DNA from: Pikeienuella litoralis
Lineage (GTDB): Bacteria > Pseudomonadota > Alphaproteobacteria > Rhodobacterales > Rhodobacteraceae
Direction of reading: 5' to 3'
Length of the DNA: 64,000 nucleotides
NCBI RefSeq assembly: GCF_037646705.1
Contig: NZ_JBBHER010000007.1
Span: forward strand, 124,001 to 188,000
In this document: positions 18,188-26,334 of the stretch, piece after piece
How positions within the stretch are numbered: the stretch's first letter is position 1
How the letters are laid out: every line of letters begins with the position of its first letter
Notes under the pieces: generated by a model
The model's database searches: none
Seen by the model: only the letters and a program-made list of their open reading frames with translations
Told to the model about the DNA's origin: nothing
Position numbers and translations under genes: made by a program

Positions 18188-18979
18188 TCAGATCAGCCGC
18201 ACGCCGGGCGCATAGGCGATGAAATGGGGATTGTCGGCGCCCGGCTTGCCGTAGCGCAGCGGCTGGTCCGGCGCATCCATTCTCACCACGCGCCCGCCCG
18301 CAGCGGCCAGCACCGCGTGGCCGGCGGCCGTATCCCATTCCATGGTCCGGCCGAGACGCGGATAGAAATCCGCTTCGCCCGCCGCGACGAGACAGAATTT
18401 CAGCGACGAGCCGGCGGGCCGGAACGCGCCGACCCGGTAACGCGCGATATAATCGTCGGTCGCCCGGTCCCGGTGCGAGGCCGACGCGACGACGGTCAGC
18501 GCGTCGTTGTCCGGCGTCGCGACCTGCAATTGGCGGCGCGGGCCGGGCGTGGCGGCGAAGTCCCCTGTCTCCTCCACGGCGCCGCCCGCGTCGAGGGTCT
18601 GGAACAGCCGTCCCTTCGCGGGCGCGTACACCACGCCGGCGACGGGCGCGCCATTTTCGATCAGCGCGATGTTCACGGTGAAATCGCCGCCCCGCTTCAC
18701 GAATTCCTTGGTGCCATCCAGCGGATCGACAAGGATGAACTTCGCCTCGCGCGCGCCGTCATGGTTCGCCGCGCGCTCTTCGGTGACGATCTGGATATCC
18801 GGAAAGGCCGCGCGCAAACCTTCATGAATCACCTTGTCGGCGGCGAGGTCGGCGCGCGTGACCGGGCTGTTGTCGGCTTTCATCTCGACGCCGAAATCGT
18901 CCTCGCCGTAGATCTCCATGATCTCGCCGCCCGCCGCGAGAGCGAGGCGGCGGAAAACGGCTTCGACATGGTGCGGCAT
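18188..18979 (-). CDS. cysQ: 3'(2'),5'-bisphosphate nucleotidase CysQ
   Basis: The protein has 263 residues of the inositol-monophosphatase superfamily. Metal-site motifs are EERAAN, DPLDGTKEF (residues about 86-94) and WDTAAGHAVL, and GGDFTVNIALIE is typical of CysQ. It hydrolyses 3'-phosphoadenosine 5'-phosphate to AMP, recycling the by-product of sulfation and sulfate assimilation, in the cytoplasm at the membrane. AAAGGAGCG precedes its ATG. It heads the leftward run with the cytidylyltransferase and galE. Confidence 0.9.
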   Translation of the reverse strand: MPHHVEAVFRRLALAAGGEIMEIYGEDDFGVEMKADNSPVTRADLAADKVIHEGLRAAFPDIQIVTEERAANHDGAREAKFILVDPLDGTKEFVKRGGDFTVNIALIENGAPVAGVVYAPAKGRLFQTLDAGGAVEETGDFAATPGPRRQLQVATPDNDALTVVASASHRDRATDDYIARYRVGAFRPAGSSLKFCLVAAGEADFYPRLGRTMEWDTAAGHAVLAAAGGRVVRMDAPDQPLRYGKPGADNPHFIAYAPGVRLI

Positions 18980-19035
18980 TGACGCTCCTTTTCGGACTTT
19001 TCACAGGTATATCGCCGCGATCGCGCGATGATAAG

Positions 19036-19062
19036 TCTGTCGGCGCCAATTCTCCCGACAGA
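19036..19062. promoter_or_regulatory. inverted repeat upstream of cysQ
   Basis: TCTGTCGG (19036-19043) and CCGACAGA (19055-19062), a perfect 8-bp inverted repeat with an 11-base spacer, 57-83 bases before cysQ and just after the stop of the GST gene. It may be an operator for cysQ or an RNA hairpin ending the GST message. Confidence 0.4.
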
Positions 19063-19079
19063 GATCGACAGGGCCGCGC

Positions 19080-19709
19080 TCACACGGCGGCGGAGGGGCG
19101 CGCGCGGAGGCCCTTGAGCCACGTTTCAAGCGCGGCGCACCCATCCGGCGGGCCGCGGCGCAAGACGCGCATGAAATCGAGCCCCACCCAGGCGGTGATG
19201 TCGGCGATGGTGAAGCGGTCCCCGGCGACGAACGGGCTCGTCGCCAGCCGCGCGTCGAGGGCGCGAAGCGCGGCCTCCATCCGCGGGATGCAGGCCGCGC
19301 CCCATTCCGGCAGCTGCTCATGCTCGAGCGCGGCCATCGCCGGGATCGTATGGCGCGCGACGAACGCGATGTTCTGCAGGACGGAGAACTCCATCCGCCG
19401 CTGCCACATCTCGATGACCGCCGCTTCCTTCGGATCCGCGCCCATCAGGTTCGGCTCGGGATGGAGCGCCTCCACATAGCGGCAGATCGCCACGGTTTCG
19501 CTCAAAAAGGTTCCGTCCGAAAGTTCAGCGACCGGAATATGATGGCTGCCGGCTCTCCGCCGATGCGCGTCGTCGAAATGCTCCCCCGCCATGATGTCCA
19601 GCTCCACCCGCTCGACCGTGATTCCCTTCTCGGCGAGGAAGATCGAGACGCGGCGCGGGTTCGGCGCGCGGCGGGATTCGAAAATGCGGACAAGGGTGGG
19701 AAGAGGCAT
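19080..19709 (-). CDS. glutathione S-transferase family protein
   Basis: The protein has 209 residues from an ATG preceded by AAAGGAGCG; an upstream in-frame extension has no coding character. The N-terminal thioredoxin-like domain (LPTLVRIFESRRAPNPRRVSIFLAEKG, then LSDGTFLSETVAICRYVEAL with the glutathione gamma-glutamyl-binding E-T pair) is followed by an all-helical C-terminal domain (LATSPFVAGDRFTIADITAW). This is the common cytosolic GST layout for conjugation or isomerisation. The substrate is unknown and no dehalogenase- or maleylacetoacetate-specific motif is evident. Confidence 0.9.
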   Translation of the reverse strand: MPLPTLVRIFESRRAPNPRRVSIFLAEKGITVERVELDIMAGEHFDDAHRRRAGSHHIPVAELSDGTFLSETVAICRYVEALHPEPNLMGADPKEAAVIEMWQRRMEFSVLQNIAFVARHTIPAMAALEHEQLPEWGAACIPRMEAALRALDARLATSPFVAGDRFTIADITAWVGLDFMRVLRRGPPDGCAALETWLKGLRARPSAAV

Positions 19710-19914
19710 CGGACGCTCCTTTGAGGCGCAGCGGGCGGGGGACACGGCCGCGCCCATCGCCATAAAAGCGGAGCCGCCGCCGAGGTTCAACCGGCGTCTC
19801 GCGGCGGCGCGGCGAATCCGCTTTTCGGCGGAAGGTCGCAATGGATTGATCCGCGCATCCAATGCGCCGATTATCGCCCCCTCCGCGCACGCTTTCGACC
19901 GAAGGAGCATTTCA

Positions 19915-21003
19915 ATGCAGGCTTTCAACATCGCCGTCTTTCCCGGCGACGGCATCGGCCACGAGGTGACGCCGGCCGCCGAGGCGGTGCTGGAGGCGGC
20001 GGCGGCGCGCTGCGGCTTTTCGCTGGCCCTGAACCGGCTTCAGGGCGGCGCCGCCTGTTGGCGCGACACAGGCCATGAGATCCCGCCCGCCGATCTGAAA
20101 GCGGCGGAGGCCGCGGACGCGATCTTCCTCGCCGCCATGGGCCTGCCGGATGTGCGCTATCCGGACGGGCGCGAGATAACGCCGCAAATCTCGCTCCGGT
20201 TTCATTTCGACCTTTACGCCGGCGTGCGCCCGGTGCGCCCGATCCCAGGCGTCCGGCGGGTGCTGGCGGACGAGCGGAGCGCGGGGATGGATTACGTCAT
20301 TCTCCGCGAGAGCACCGAGGGGCTGTTCGCGCCCGCCGCGAAAGGATCCGTCGGCGCAGATGAGGCGCGCGAGACCATGCTGATCACCAGAAAGGTCTCC
20401 GAGAAGCTGTTCGACTTCGCCTTCCGCATGGCGGAGCGGCGGAAGGCGCAGGGGCGCCCCGGCCATGTCACCTGCGTCGACAAGGCCAATGTCTTCCCCG
20501 CGTTCTGGTTCTTCCGCGACATATTCAAGGAACGGGCGAAAGGCTTCCCCGCCATTGAAACCGGATGCGCCTATGTCGACGCCTTCGCCATGACCATGGC
20601 GCAAAGGCCATGGGCCATCGACGTGGCGGTGACCGAAAACATGTTCGGAGATATTCTCTCCGATCTCGGCGCGGCGCTGATGGGCGGCATGGGCTACGCG
20701 CCCTCCGCCGATATCGGCGATGCGCACGCCGTTTTCCAACCCTGCCACGGCACGGCGCCAGACATCGCCGGCAAGGGGATCGCGAATCCGACGGCGATGA
20801 TTCTCTCGGGTGCGATGATGCTCGAATGGCTCGATGAGCGGCAGGGCGCGCCGGAGGCGGGGCGCGCGGCCGCGATGATCCGCCAGGCGGTGGACGCGGC
20901 GTTCGCGCCGGGGCGGCTGGTGACCTGCGAGCTCGGCGGAGCGGCCGGCGTGGACAAGGTGCGCGATGCGGTCCTGGCCGAACTGGCCCGAGCCGACGCG
21001 TGA
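19915..21003 (+). CDS. isocitrate/isopropylmalate-family dehydrogenase
   Basis: The protein has 362 residues from an ATG with AAGGAGC upstream. It is a beta-decarboxylating dehydrogenase: FPGDGIGHEV at the start, RESTEGLF, the Lys-x2-Asn pattern in CVDKANVF, FGDILSDLGAAL with metal aspartates, and CHGTAPDIAGKGIANPTA. It oxidatively decarboxylates a 2-hydroxy acid with NAD(P). The regulatory serine of isocitrate dehydrogenase is absent and no leu genes are nearby, so tartrate, homoisocitrate-type or other malate analogues are more likely. It is followed 34 bases later by kynU. Confidence 0.85.
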   Translation: MQAFNIAVFPGDGIGHEVTPAAEAVLEAAAARCGFSLALNRLQGGAACWRDTGHEIPPADLKAAEAADAIFLAAMGLPDVRYPDGREITPQISLRFHFDLYAGVRPVRPIPGVRRVLADERSAGMDYVILRESTEGLFAPAAKGSVGADEARETMLITRKVSEKLFDFAFRMAERRKAQGRPGHVTCVDKANVFPAFWFFRDIFKERAKGFPAIETGCAYVDAFAMTMAQRPWAIDVAVTENMFGDILSDLGAALMGGMGYAPSADIGDAHAVFQPCHGTAPDIAGKGIANPTAMILSGAMMLEWLDERQGAPEAGRAAAMIRQAVDAAFAPGRLVTCELGGAAGVDKVRDAVLAELARADA

Positions 21004-21037
21004 GGGCGGGCGCCGCCAGCCGCCCCGGCGCGGCCAG

Positions 21038-22285
21038 ATGACGACGGAGCGTGAGCGCGGGACCGATATCGCCGCACTGGACCGAGCGGACTCGCTTCGC
21101 GGAAAGCGGGCGGAGTTTCTGATTCCGGACGGCGTGATCTATCTCGACGGCAACTCGCTCGGCCCGCTGACGAAGGGCGCGAAGGCCCGGATCGCCGCGA
21201 CGGTGAGCGACGAATGGGGCGCGATGTTGATTCGCGGCTGGAACGACGCCGGCTGGTTCACCGCGCCGGAGCGCGTCGGCGACAGGATCGGCGCCCTGGT
21301 CGGCGCGCCGGCGGGCGCCGTGACGGTGGCCGACAACACCTCGATCAACGTTTTCAAGTGCCTGTCCGCCGCGCTCGCCATGCGCCCGGACAGACAAGTG
21401 ATCCTCTCCGACACCGGCAATTTTCCGACCGATCTCTACATCGCCGAAGGGCTCGTCGCCAGGCTTGGCGGCGGGCGCAAACTGAAGACCGTGGCGCCGG
21501 AGGATGTGGCCGACGCGCTCGACGAAAGCGTCGCGGTGATGATGCTGACCGAGGTCGACTATCGCACCGGCCGGCGCCACGACATGGCCGACCTCACCCG
21601 CAGAGCGCATGAGGTCGGCGCGCTGACGCTATGGGATCTCGCCCATTCGGCCGGCGCGTTCGAAGTGGACCTGACCGCGTCCGGGGCGGATTTCGCGGTC
21701 GGCTGCGGCTACAAATACCTGAACGGCGGGCCGGGCGCGCCCGCTTTCCTCTATGTTCGCCCCGAACGGCAGGCGCGGGTCCGCCCGCTGATTTGCGGCT
21801 GGATGGGGCATGAAGCGCCTTTCGCCTTCGACCCGGATTACCGCCCGCTCGCCGGCGTCGGGCGGATGCGCGTCGGCACGCCTCCGGTTCTCTCCCTCGC
21901 CGGACTCGACGCGGCGCTCGACGTCTTCGACGGGGTCGAGATGGCCGCGATCCGGGCGAAGTCCGTCTCGCTTGCGAACCTGTTCATCGCCGAGGTCGAA
22001 CGGCGCTGCGCCGGCCATGATCTCAGGCTGATCTCACCCCGCGACGCCGCGATTCGCGGCAGCCAGGTCTCCTTCGCGCATCCGAACGGCTATGCGGTGA
22101 CGCAGGCGCTGATCGCGGAAGGCGTGATCGGCGATTTCCGCGCCCCGGACGTGATGCGCTTCGGCTTCGCGCCGCTTTATATCTCCCACGCGGATGTCGT
22201 GGCGGCGGCGGAGGTTCTGGCGGCGATCCTGGACGGGCGGCGCTGGGACCGGCCCGAATTCATGATGAAGGCCGCGGTGACCTGA
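21038..22285 (+). CDS. kynU: kynureninase
   Basis: The protein has 415 residues, standard length. It is a fold-type I PLP enzyme: IYLDGNSLGPL near the N-terminus, VADNTSINVFKCLSAAL, ILSDTGNFPTD, and WDLAHSAGAFEVD with the PLP-pairing Asp. GCGYKYLNGGPGAPAF contains the Schiff-base lysine. It cleaves kynurenine to anthranilate and alanine in tryptophan breakdown. The start MTTER is preferred; the frame extends 24 codons into the previous gene but that is not coding. No kynA or kynB is adjacent. Confidence 0.95.
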   Translation: MTTERERGTDIAALDRADSLRGKRAEFLIPDGVIYLDGNSLGPLTKGAKARIAATVSDEWGAMLIRGWNDAGWFTAPERVGDRIGALVGAPAGAVTVADNTSINVFKCLSAALAMRPDRQVILSDTGNFPTDLYIAEGLVARLGGGRKLKTVAPEDVADALDESVAVMMLTEVDYRTGRRHDMADLTRRAHEVGALTLWDLAHSAGAFEVDLTASGADFAVGCGYKYLNGGPGAPAFLYVRPERQARVRPLICGWMGHEAPFAFDPDYRPLAGVGRMRVGTPPVLSLAGLDAALDVFDGVEMAAIRAKSVSLANLFIAEVERRCAGHDLRLISPRDAAIRGSQVSFAHPNGYAVTQALIAEGVIGDFRAPDVMRFGFAPLYISHADVVAAAEVLAAILDGRRWDRPEFMMKAAVT

Positions 22286-22332
22286 GCGGGGCGGGAACGC
22301 CCGCCCAAGCCGCGATGGAGGAGGGGACGCGC

Positions 22333-22404
22333 ATGTCGTTCAAGGGCGGATGGCCCGGGGCGACGATCTCCCGCCCGCCGCCGTGGCGAGACGCGCAATC
22401 ATGA
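22333..22404 (+). CDS. possible 23-residue small protein downstream of kynU
   Basis: A very strong purine run GGAGGAGGGG lies 6 bases before ATG at 22333. The frame reads MSFKGGWPGATISRPPPW and ends at TGA 22404. It could be a real micro-protein, a leader peptide, or the truncated start of a lost gene. There is no family evidence; the ribosome-binding site is the main support. Confidence 0.3.
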   Translation: MSFKGGWPGATISRPPPWRDAQS

Positions 22405-22434
22405 CGAGGCGTTCGCGCCGCCACGGCCCGCGCC

Positions 22435-23310
22435 TCACCCCGCCGCCAGAAGCGCTGCGATTCGCGCCGCCGCGTCCGCCTCGACCGGGGCGACGCTGAG
22501 CGTGAGGCGCCGCCCGGTCGGCGCGCGCTCCGAAAAGGGGGCGACCAGCCGGCCCGCCCGCATCCCTCTCCGCACCAGGGCGCCGTGGCCGATCAGGACG
22601 CCGCCGCCGCTTTCCGCCGCCTCGACCGCCAGCGCATAGAGCGAGAACACCGGCCCCGCGGGAGCCAGCCGCGGCGCCTCCGGCGCCGCCGCAGCCCAGA
22701 GCGCCCAATCCTCCGCCCATGCGGCGTCGGTCAGGAGCACCTCCCCCGCCAGGTCGGCCGGCCGCCGGAGCCTTCGGGCGACTGCGGGCGCGCAGACCGG
22801 GAAAATCATGTCGGCGCCAAGATCCCGCACCGCCCCGGCGCCCGCCGCCGCCTCATAGAACAGCGCGATATCGAACGGCTCGCGCAGAAGATTCGGCGCC
22901 CGCTCCACAGCCGAGACGGAGACCGTGATCTCCGGCGCCGCCCGCCTCAACCCGGCGAGGCGCGGCGAAAGCCAGAGCTGCGCCACGGCCGGCAACGCCG
23001 CGATCCTGACCGCGCCCGGCCCGGCCCCGGCGCGCAGCGCCGCCGCCGCCGAGCCGAGCCGGTCGAACGCGGCGCCGAGATCCGCCGCCGCCGCCTTGCC
23101 GAGCGCGGTCAACGCCACCCCGCGCGCCCCGCGTGTGAACAATTTGGCGCCGATCGCCGCCTCCAGCGCCTTGATCTGCTGCGCGACCGCGCCCGGCGTC
23201 ACGGACAGCTCGCCCGCTGCGGCGGCGAATCCGCCAAGCCGCGCCGCCGCTTCGAAAGCGCGAAGCGCGGTCAACGGCAATCCTGAACTTCGCGGCGGGG
23301 AGAGCGACAT
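22435..23310 (-). CDS. LysR-family regulator (GcvA-like)
   Basis: The protein has 291 residues. The N-terminal winged HTH is typical (LTALRAFEAAARLGGFAAAAGELSVTPGAVAQQIKALEAAIGAKLFTR), with the GcvA-branch pattern SVTPGAVAQQI. It is followed by a periplasmic-binding-like effector domain (VRIAALPAVAQLWLSPRL onward). It is divergent from the SHMT-like gene with a 100-base gap carrying palindromic half-sites, the usual set-up for a LysR regulator controlling its neighbour. Extremely alanine-rich, as are its neighbours. Confidence 0.92.
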   Translation of the reverse strand: MSLSPPRSSGLPLTALRAFEAAARLGGFAAAAGELSVTPGAVAQQIKALEAAIGAKLFTRGARGVALTALGKAAAADLGAAFDRLGSAAAALRAGAGPGAVRIAALPAVAQLWLSPRLAGLRRAAPEITVSVSAVERAPNLLREPFDIALFYEAAAGAGAVRDLGADMIFPVCAPAVARRLRRPADLAGEVLLTDAAWAEDWALWAAAAPEAPRLAPAGPVFSLYALAVEAAESGGGVLIGHGALVRRGMRAGRLVAPFSERAPTGRRLTLSVAPVEADAAARIAALLAAG

Positions 23311-23311
23311 G

Positions 23312-23352
23312 AACTAGGCATAGTTTTTCTCGCCCCGCTCCGCAAGAAAACT
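23312..23352. promoter_or_regulatory. LysR-type operator region between regulator and SHMT-like gene
   Basis: AACTA-GGCA-TAGTT (23312-23325) is a perfect interrupted palindrome starting 2 bases from the regulator start codon. A further inverted pair, AGTTTTTCT (23322-23330) and AAGAAAACT (23344-23352), overlaps it. Three A/T-rich half-sites in a GC-rich gap fit a LysR recognition plus activation site. Confidence 0.55.
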
Positions 23353-23410
23353 GGTTTGCGCCGCCCCGCGCCCGGGAGTTCTATCCGGCGAGGAATAGAG
23401 GAGACCCACG

Positions 23411-24739
23411 ATGACCGCGCTCGCGCCCCGCCCCTGGCTCACCGCCGCATCCGCCCGGCTGATCGCGGCTGGAGCGGAGACCGCCGCCGCGCTGCCCGCA
23501 CCGGCGATCGCCGGCCAGATCGAGGCGCTTGCGGCGCGAAGCCGCGACATTCACGAACGCGACTGTTTCAACCTGAACCCCGCGACCAATGTCCTCAACC
23601 CGCGGGCGGAGGCGATCCTCTCCGCGGGGCTCGGCTCGCGCCCCTCCCTCGGTCATCCGGGCGACAAATATGAAACCGGTCTCGAGGCGATCGAAGAGAT
23701 CGAGATCATCGCCGCCGAACTTGCGGCGGAAGTCTTCAAGGCGAAGTTCGTGGAATTTCGCGTCGCTTCGGGCGCATTGGCGAATCTCTACGGCTTCATG
23801 GCGCTGGCGCGGCCGGGGGACGCGATCATCGCGCCGCCATCCTCCATCGGCGGGCATGTCACGCACCATGAAGCCGGAGCCGCCGGGCTTCGCGGGCTGG
23901 AGATCCATGACGCCCCGGTGGACGCGGACGGATACACCATCGACGCGGCGGCGCTCGCCGACCTCGCGCGGCGGGTGAAGCCGAAGATCATCACCATCGG
24001 CGGCAGCCTGAATCTCTTCCCGCATCCCGTCGCTCCGATCCGGGCGGTTGCGGATGAAGTCGGCGCGAAGCTGATGTTCGACGCCGCGCATCAATGCGGC
24101 ATCATCGCCGGCGGCGCGTGGCCGAACCCGCTGGATGAAGGCGCGGACCTGATGACCATGAGCACATACAAGAGCCTCGGCGGGCCGGCCGGCGGGCTGC
24201 TCCTCACCAACGACCCGGCGATCGCCGAGCGGCTGGACGCCATCGCCTTCCCCGGCCTCACCGCCAATTTCGACGTCGCGAAGACCGCCGCGCTGGCGAT
24301 CACCCTCGCCGACTGGAAGGTGGCCGGGGCCGATTACGCGGCGCGGATGATCGCGCTGGCGCGCGCGCTGGCGGCCGCGCTCGCCAAGGCCGGGCTGCCG
24401 GTGTTCGCCGCCGGGCGCGGCTTCACCCGATCGCATCAATTCGCGCTGGAGGCGGCGCGCTGGGGCGGGGGGCAGGCCGCCGCCAGACATATCCGGAAGG
24501 CGGGATTTCTCGCCTGCGGCATCGGGCTTCCCGGCGCGCCGGTCGAGGGCGACATGAACGGCCTCAGGATCGGAACGCCGGAACTCGCCCGCTGGGGGGT
24601 GGAGGAAGCCGACATTCCGGAGATCGCCGACCTTCTCATCCGCGCGTTGACGACCGACGCGCCCGAAACGCTGGCGGCGGAGACGAAGGCGCTCCGGTCG
24701 CGCTTCGACAGGATCGGCTTTCTCGCGGAGCCTCGATAG
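23411..24739 (+). CDS. serine hydroxymethyltransferase-like PLP enzyme
   Basis: The protein has 442 residues. It is fold-type I of the SHMT family: NLNPATNVLNPRAEAIL, SLGHPGDKYETGLEAIEEIE, VEFRVASGALANLYGFM, MFDAAHQCG (PLP Asp224, His227) and STYKSLGGPAGG (Schiff-base Lys254). It diverges enough from housekeeping GlyA to suggest a different substrate, such as alpha-methylserine, threonine-type or other beta-hydroxy amino acids. A divergent LysR regulator supports an inducible catabolic role. GAGGAGA precedes its ATG. Confidence 0.82.
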   Translation: MTALAPRPWLTAASARLIAAGAETAAALPAPAIAGQIEALAARSRDIHERDCFNLNPATNVLNPRAEAILSAGLGSRPSLGHPGDKYETGLEAIEEIEIIAAELAAEVFKAKFVEFRVASGALANLYGFMALARPGDAIIAPPSSIGGHVTHHEAGAAGLRGLEIHDAPVDADGYTIDAAALADLARRVKPKIITIGGSLNLFPHPVAPIRAVADEVGAKLMFDAAHQCGIIAGGAWPNPLDEGADLMTMSTYKSLGGPAGGLLLTNDPAIAERLDAIAFPGLTANFDVAKTAALAITLADWKVAGADYAARMIALARALAAALAKAGLPVFAAGRGFTRSHQFALEAARWGGGQAAARHIRKAGFLACGIGLPGAPVEGDMNGLRIGTPELARWGVEEADIPEIADLLIRALTTDAPETLAAETKALRSRFDRIGFLAEPR

Positions 24740-24872
24740 AACCGGCGGCCCGGGCGCATTTCGAAAACCAGGCGGCCGCGCATCCCGGCGCCTGGGGCCT
24801 CCCTTCACCGCGCCTCTCCTGCGGCGGGCGGGGCGATTGTCACGGCCGGCGGGGCGAATGGGCGTGAACCGC

Positions 24873-24900
24873 TTGCAGCGCCCGGCGCGCGCTGTAGTCT
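24873..24900 (+). promoter_or_regulatory. candidate promoter of the HIT gene
   Basis: TTGCAG (24873-24878) and TAGTCT (24895-24900) with a 16-base spacer, 28 bases before the HIT start codon. Resembles alphaproteobacterial housekeeping promoters. The rest of 24740-24872 shows nothing recognisable. Confidence 0.4.
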
Positions 24901-24928
24901 CAGGGCGGACCTCACTCCGGAAAGACTC

Positions 24929-25375
24929 ATGACCGACACGCCTCCCAACGCCACATTCGCCAAGTTCGGCTGGCCGCGCACCCGCATCGCGGATCTGGAG
25001 CATTGGGGGGTGATGCTCCGCCCGGATCAGCCGACGCTCGGCGCGCTTGTTCTTTGCTGCAAGCAGCCGGTTCAGGCCTTCGGCGCCGTCGACGCCGCCG
25101 GTCACGCGGAGTTGGGGCGCGCGGTGAAGGCGGTGGAGGCGATGCTCGCCGCCGCGATCGGCTATGAGAAGATCAACTATCTGATGCTGATGATGCAGGA
25201 CCCGGATGTCCATTTCCACGTCCTGCCCCGTTACGCGGGCGCGAAACGATTTGAGGATCTGGAGATCGAGGATCAAGGCTGGCCCGGCCCGCCCGCGCTC
25301 GGCGCGTTTCTGACCCCGGATGCGAGCCAGGCCGACAACCTGACCGCGCATCTCCGCTCCCATTGGAAATTCTAG
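24929..25375 (+). CDS. HIT-family protein
   Basis: The protein has 148 residues. The histidine triad region reads PDVHFHVLPRY, an H-x-H-hydrophobic core preceded by YLMLMMQD in place of the usual NxGxxxxQ-type strand. HIT proteins hydrolyse or transfer nucleoside phosphates (AMP-linked or dinucleotide substrates). The gene is 3 bases upstream of a nucleotidyltransferase-domain gene, so the two probably act together on a nucleotide-linked compound. The exact substrate cannot be told. Confidence 0.8.
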   Translation: MTDTPPNATFAKFGWPRTRIADLEHWGVMLRPDQPTLGALVLCCKQPVQAFGAVDAAGHAELGRAVKAVEAMLAAAIGYEKINYLMLMMQDPDVHFHVLPRYAGAKRFEDLEIEDQGWPGPPALGAFLTPDASQADNLTAHLRSHWKF

Positions 25376-25378
25376 TTC

Positions 25379-26128
25379 ATGGCGCAATGGAAAGTGCTGG
25401 TTCTGGCGGGGGACCGCGGGCCGGAAGACCCGATCGCGAAGGCGGCGGGCGTCTCCACCAAGGCCTTCGCCAAGGTCGCCGGCGCGCCGATGATCGATCA
25501 TGTTCTGGCGGCGCTGGAGGCGGCGCCGGAACTGGGCGAGGTGGCCGTCTCGATCTCGCCGGACGCGCCGCCGCTGCCGGCCGGCGTTCTGCGGCTCGAT
25601 TCCGCGCCCACCCCGGCGACAAGCGCGGCTGAAGGGCTGGCGGCGCTCGGCGCGCCTCTTCTCATCGTCACGGCGGATCACCCGCTGCTGACCGCCGCGA
25701 TGATTCATGATTTTCTGAAGGGCGTCGAAGCGGCCGATATCGACGCCGCCGCCGCCGCGAGCCTCCGCGCGGTGGTGGAGCGCGCCGGCAACTCCGCGCG
25801 CCGGACTTATCTGAAATTCGCCGACGGCTGGCTTTCAGGCTGCAATCTTTTCGCGATCGCGACCGAGCGCGGCGGCGGCGCGATCCGGTTCTGGACCCGG
25901 ATCGAGGCGGATCGGAAAAAACCGCTGCGAATGGCGATGAATGTGGGCTTCTTCGCGCCGGTTCTCTACGCGCTCGGGCGTCTGACCCGAAAGAAAGCGG
26001 CCGCGATGATCGCCAGAAAGGCCGGATGCCGGGTCGAGATCATCCTTCTCGATCACCCCGAGGCGGCGCATGACGTCGACAAACCCGCCGACATGGCCTT
26101 CGCCGAAACGAGGCTCGCCCAGCGCTGA
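25379..26128 (+). CDS. MobA-like nucleotidyltransferase-domain protein
   Basis: The protein has 249 residues with a Rossmann-type NTP-transferase fold: VLVLAGDRGPEDPIAKAAG in place of the usual LAGGxGTR loop, KAFAKVAGAPMIDHVL with the following conserved lysine, and ITADHPLL with the metal Asp. A C-terminal stretch (RFWTRIEADRKKPLRMA) and DVDKPADM near the end match the family. The glycine-rich loop is altered, so the nucleotide or reaction may be unusual. It is in a tight operon with the HIT gene, just ahead of the surface-glycan region. Confidence 0.78.
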   Translation: MAQWKVLVLAGDRGPEDPIAKAAGVSTKAFAKVAGAPMIDHVLAALEAAPELGEVAVSISPDAPPLPAGVLRLDSAPTPATSAAEGLAALGAPLLIVTADHPLLTAAMIHDFLKGVEAADIDAAAAASLRAVVERAGNSARRTYLKFADGWLSGCNLFAIATERGGGAIRFWTRIEADRKKPLRMAMNVGFFAPVLYALGRLTRKKAAAMIARKAGCRVEIILLDHPEAAHDVDKPADMAFAETRLAQR

Positions 26129-26334
26129 AAAACACCGCGCCATCGCCTCATGTTCCGCGCATGACATGATGAAACGCGCCGCTCCGACGATCGCGAAAAC
26201 CGCATATTCAACGTCTGAGCCGCAAAGTGGCGCAAAGGCGACAGTCCCCGGCAATCAACCTTTGCGATTCTACCTTTCTACGGCCGTCTGGCTATCCTGA
26301 TCCGGCACCCCGGAAGAAGATGGAGGCGACCGTA

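Noticed and set aside
17129..18982. 617-codon plus-strand open frame over the KdsB-like gene, cysQ and part of galE
   Set aside because: Shadow frame; three recognised genes occupy the minus strand with good ribosome-binding sites.
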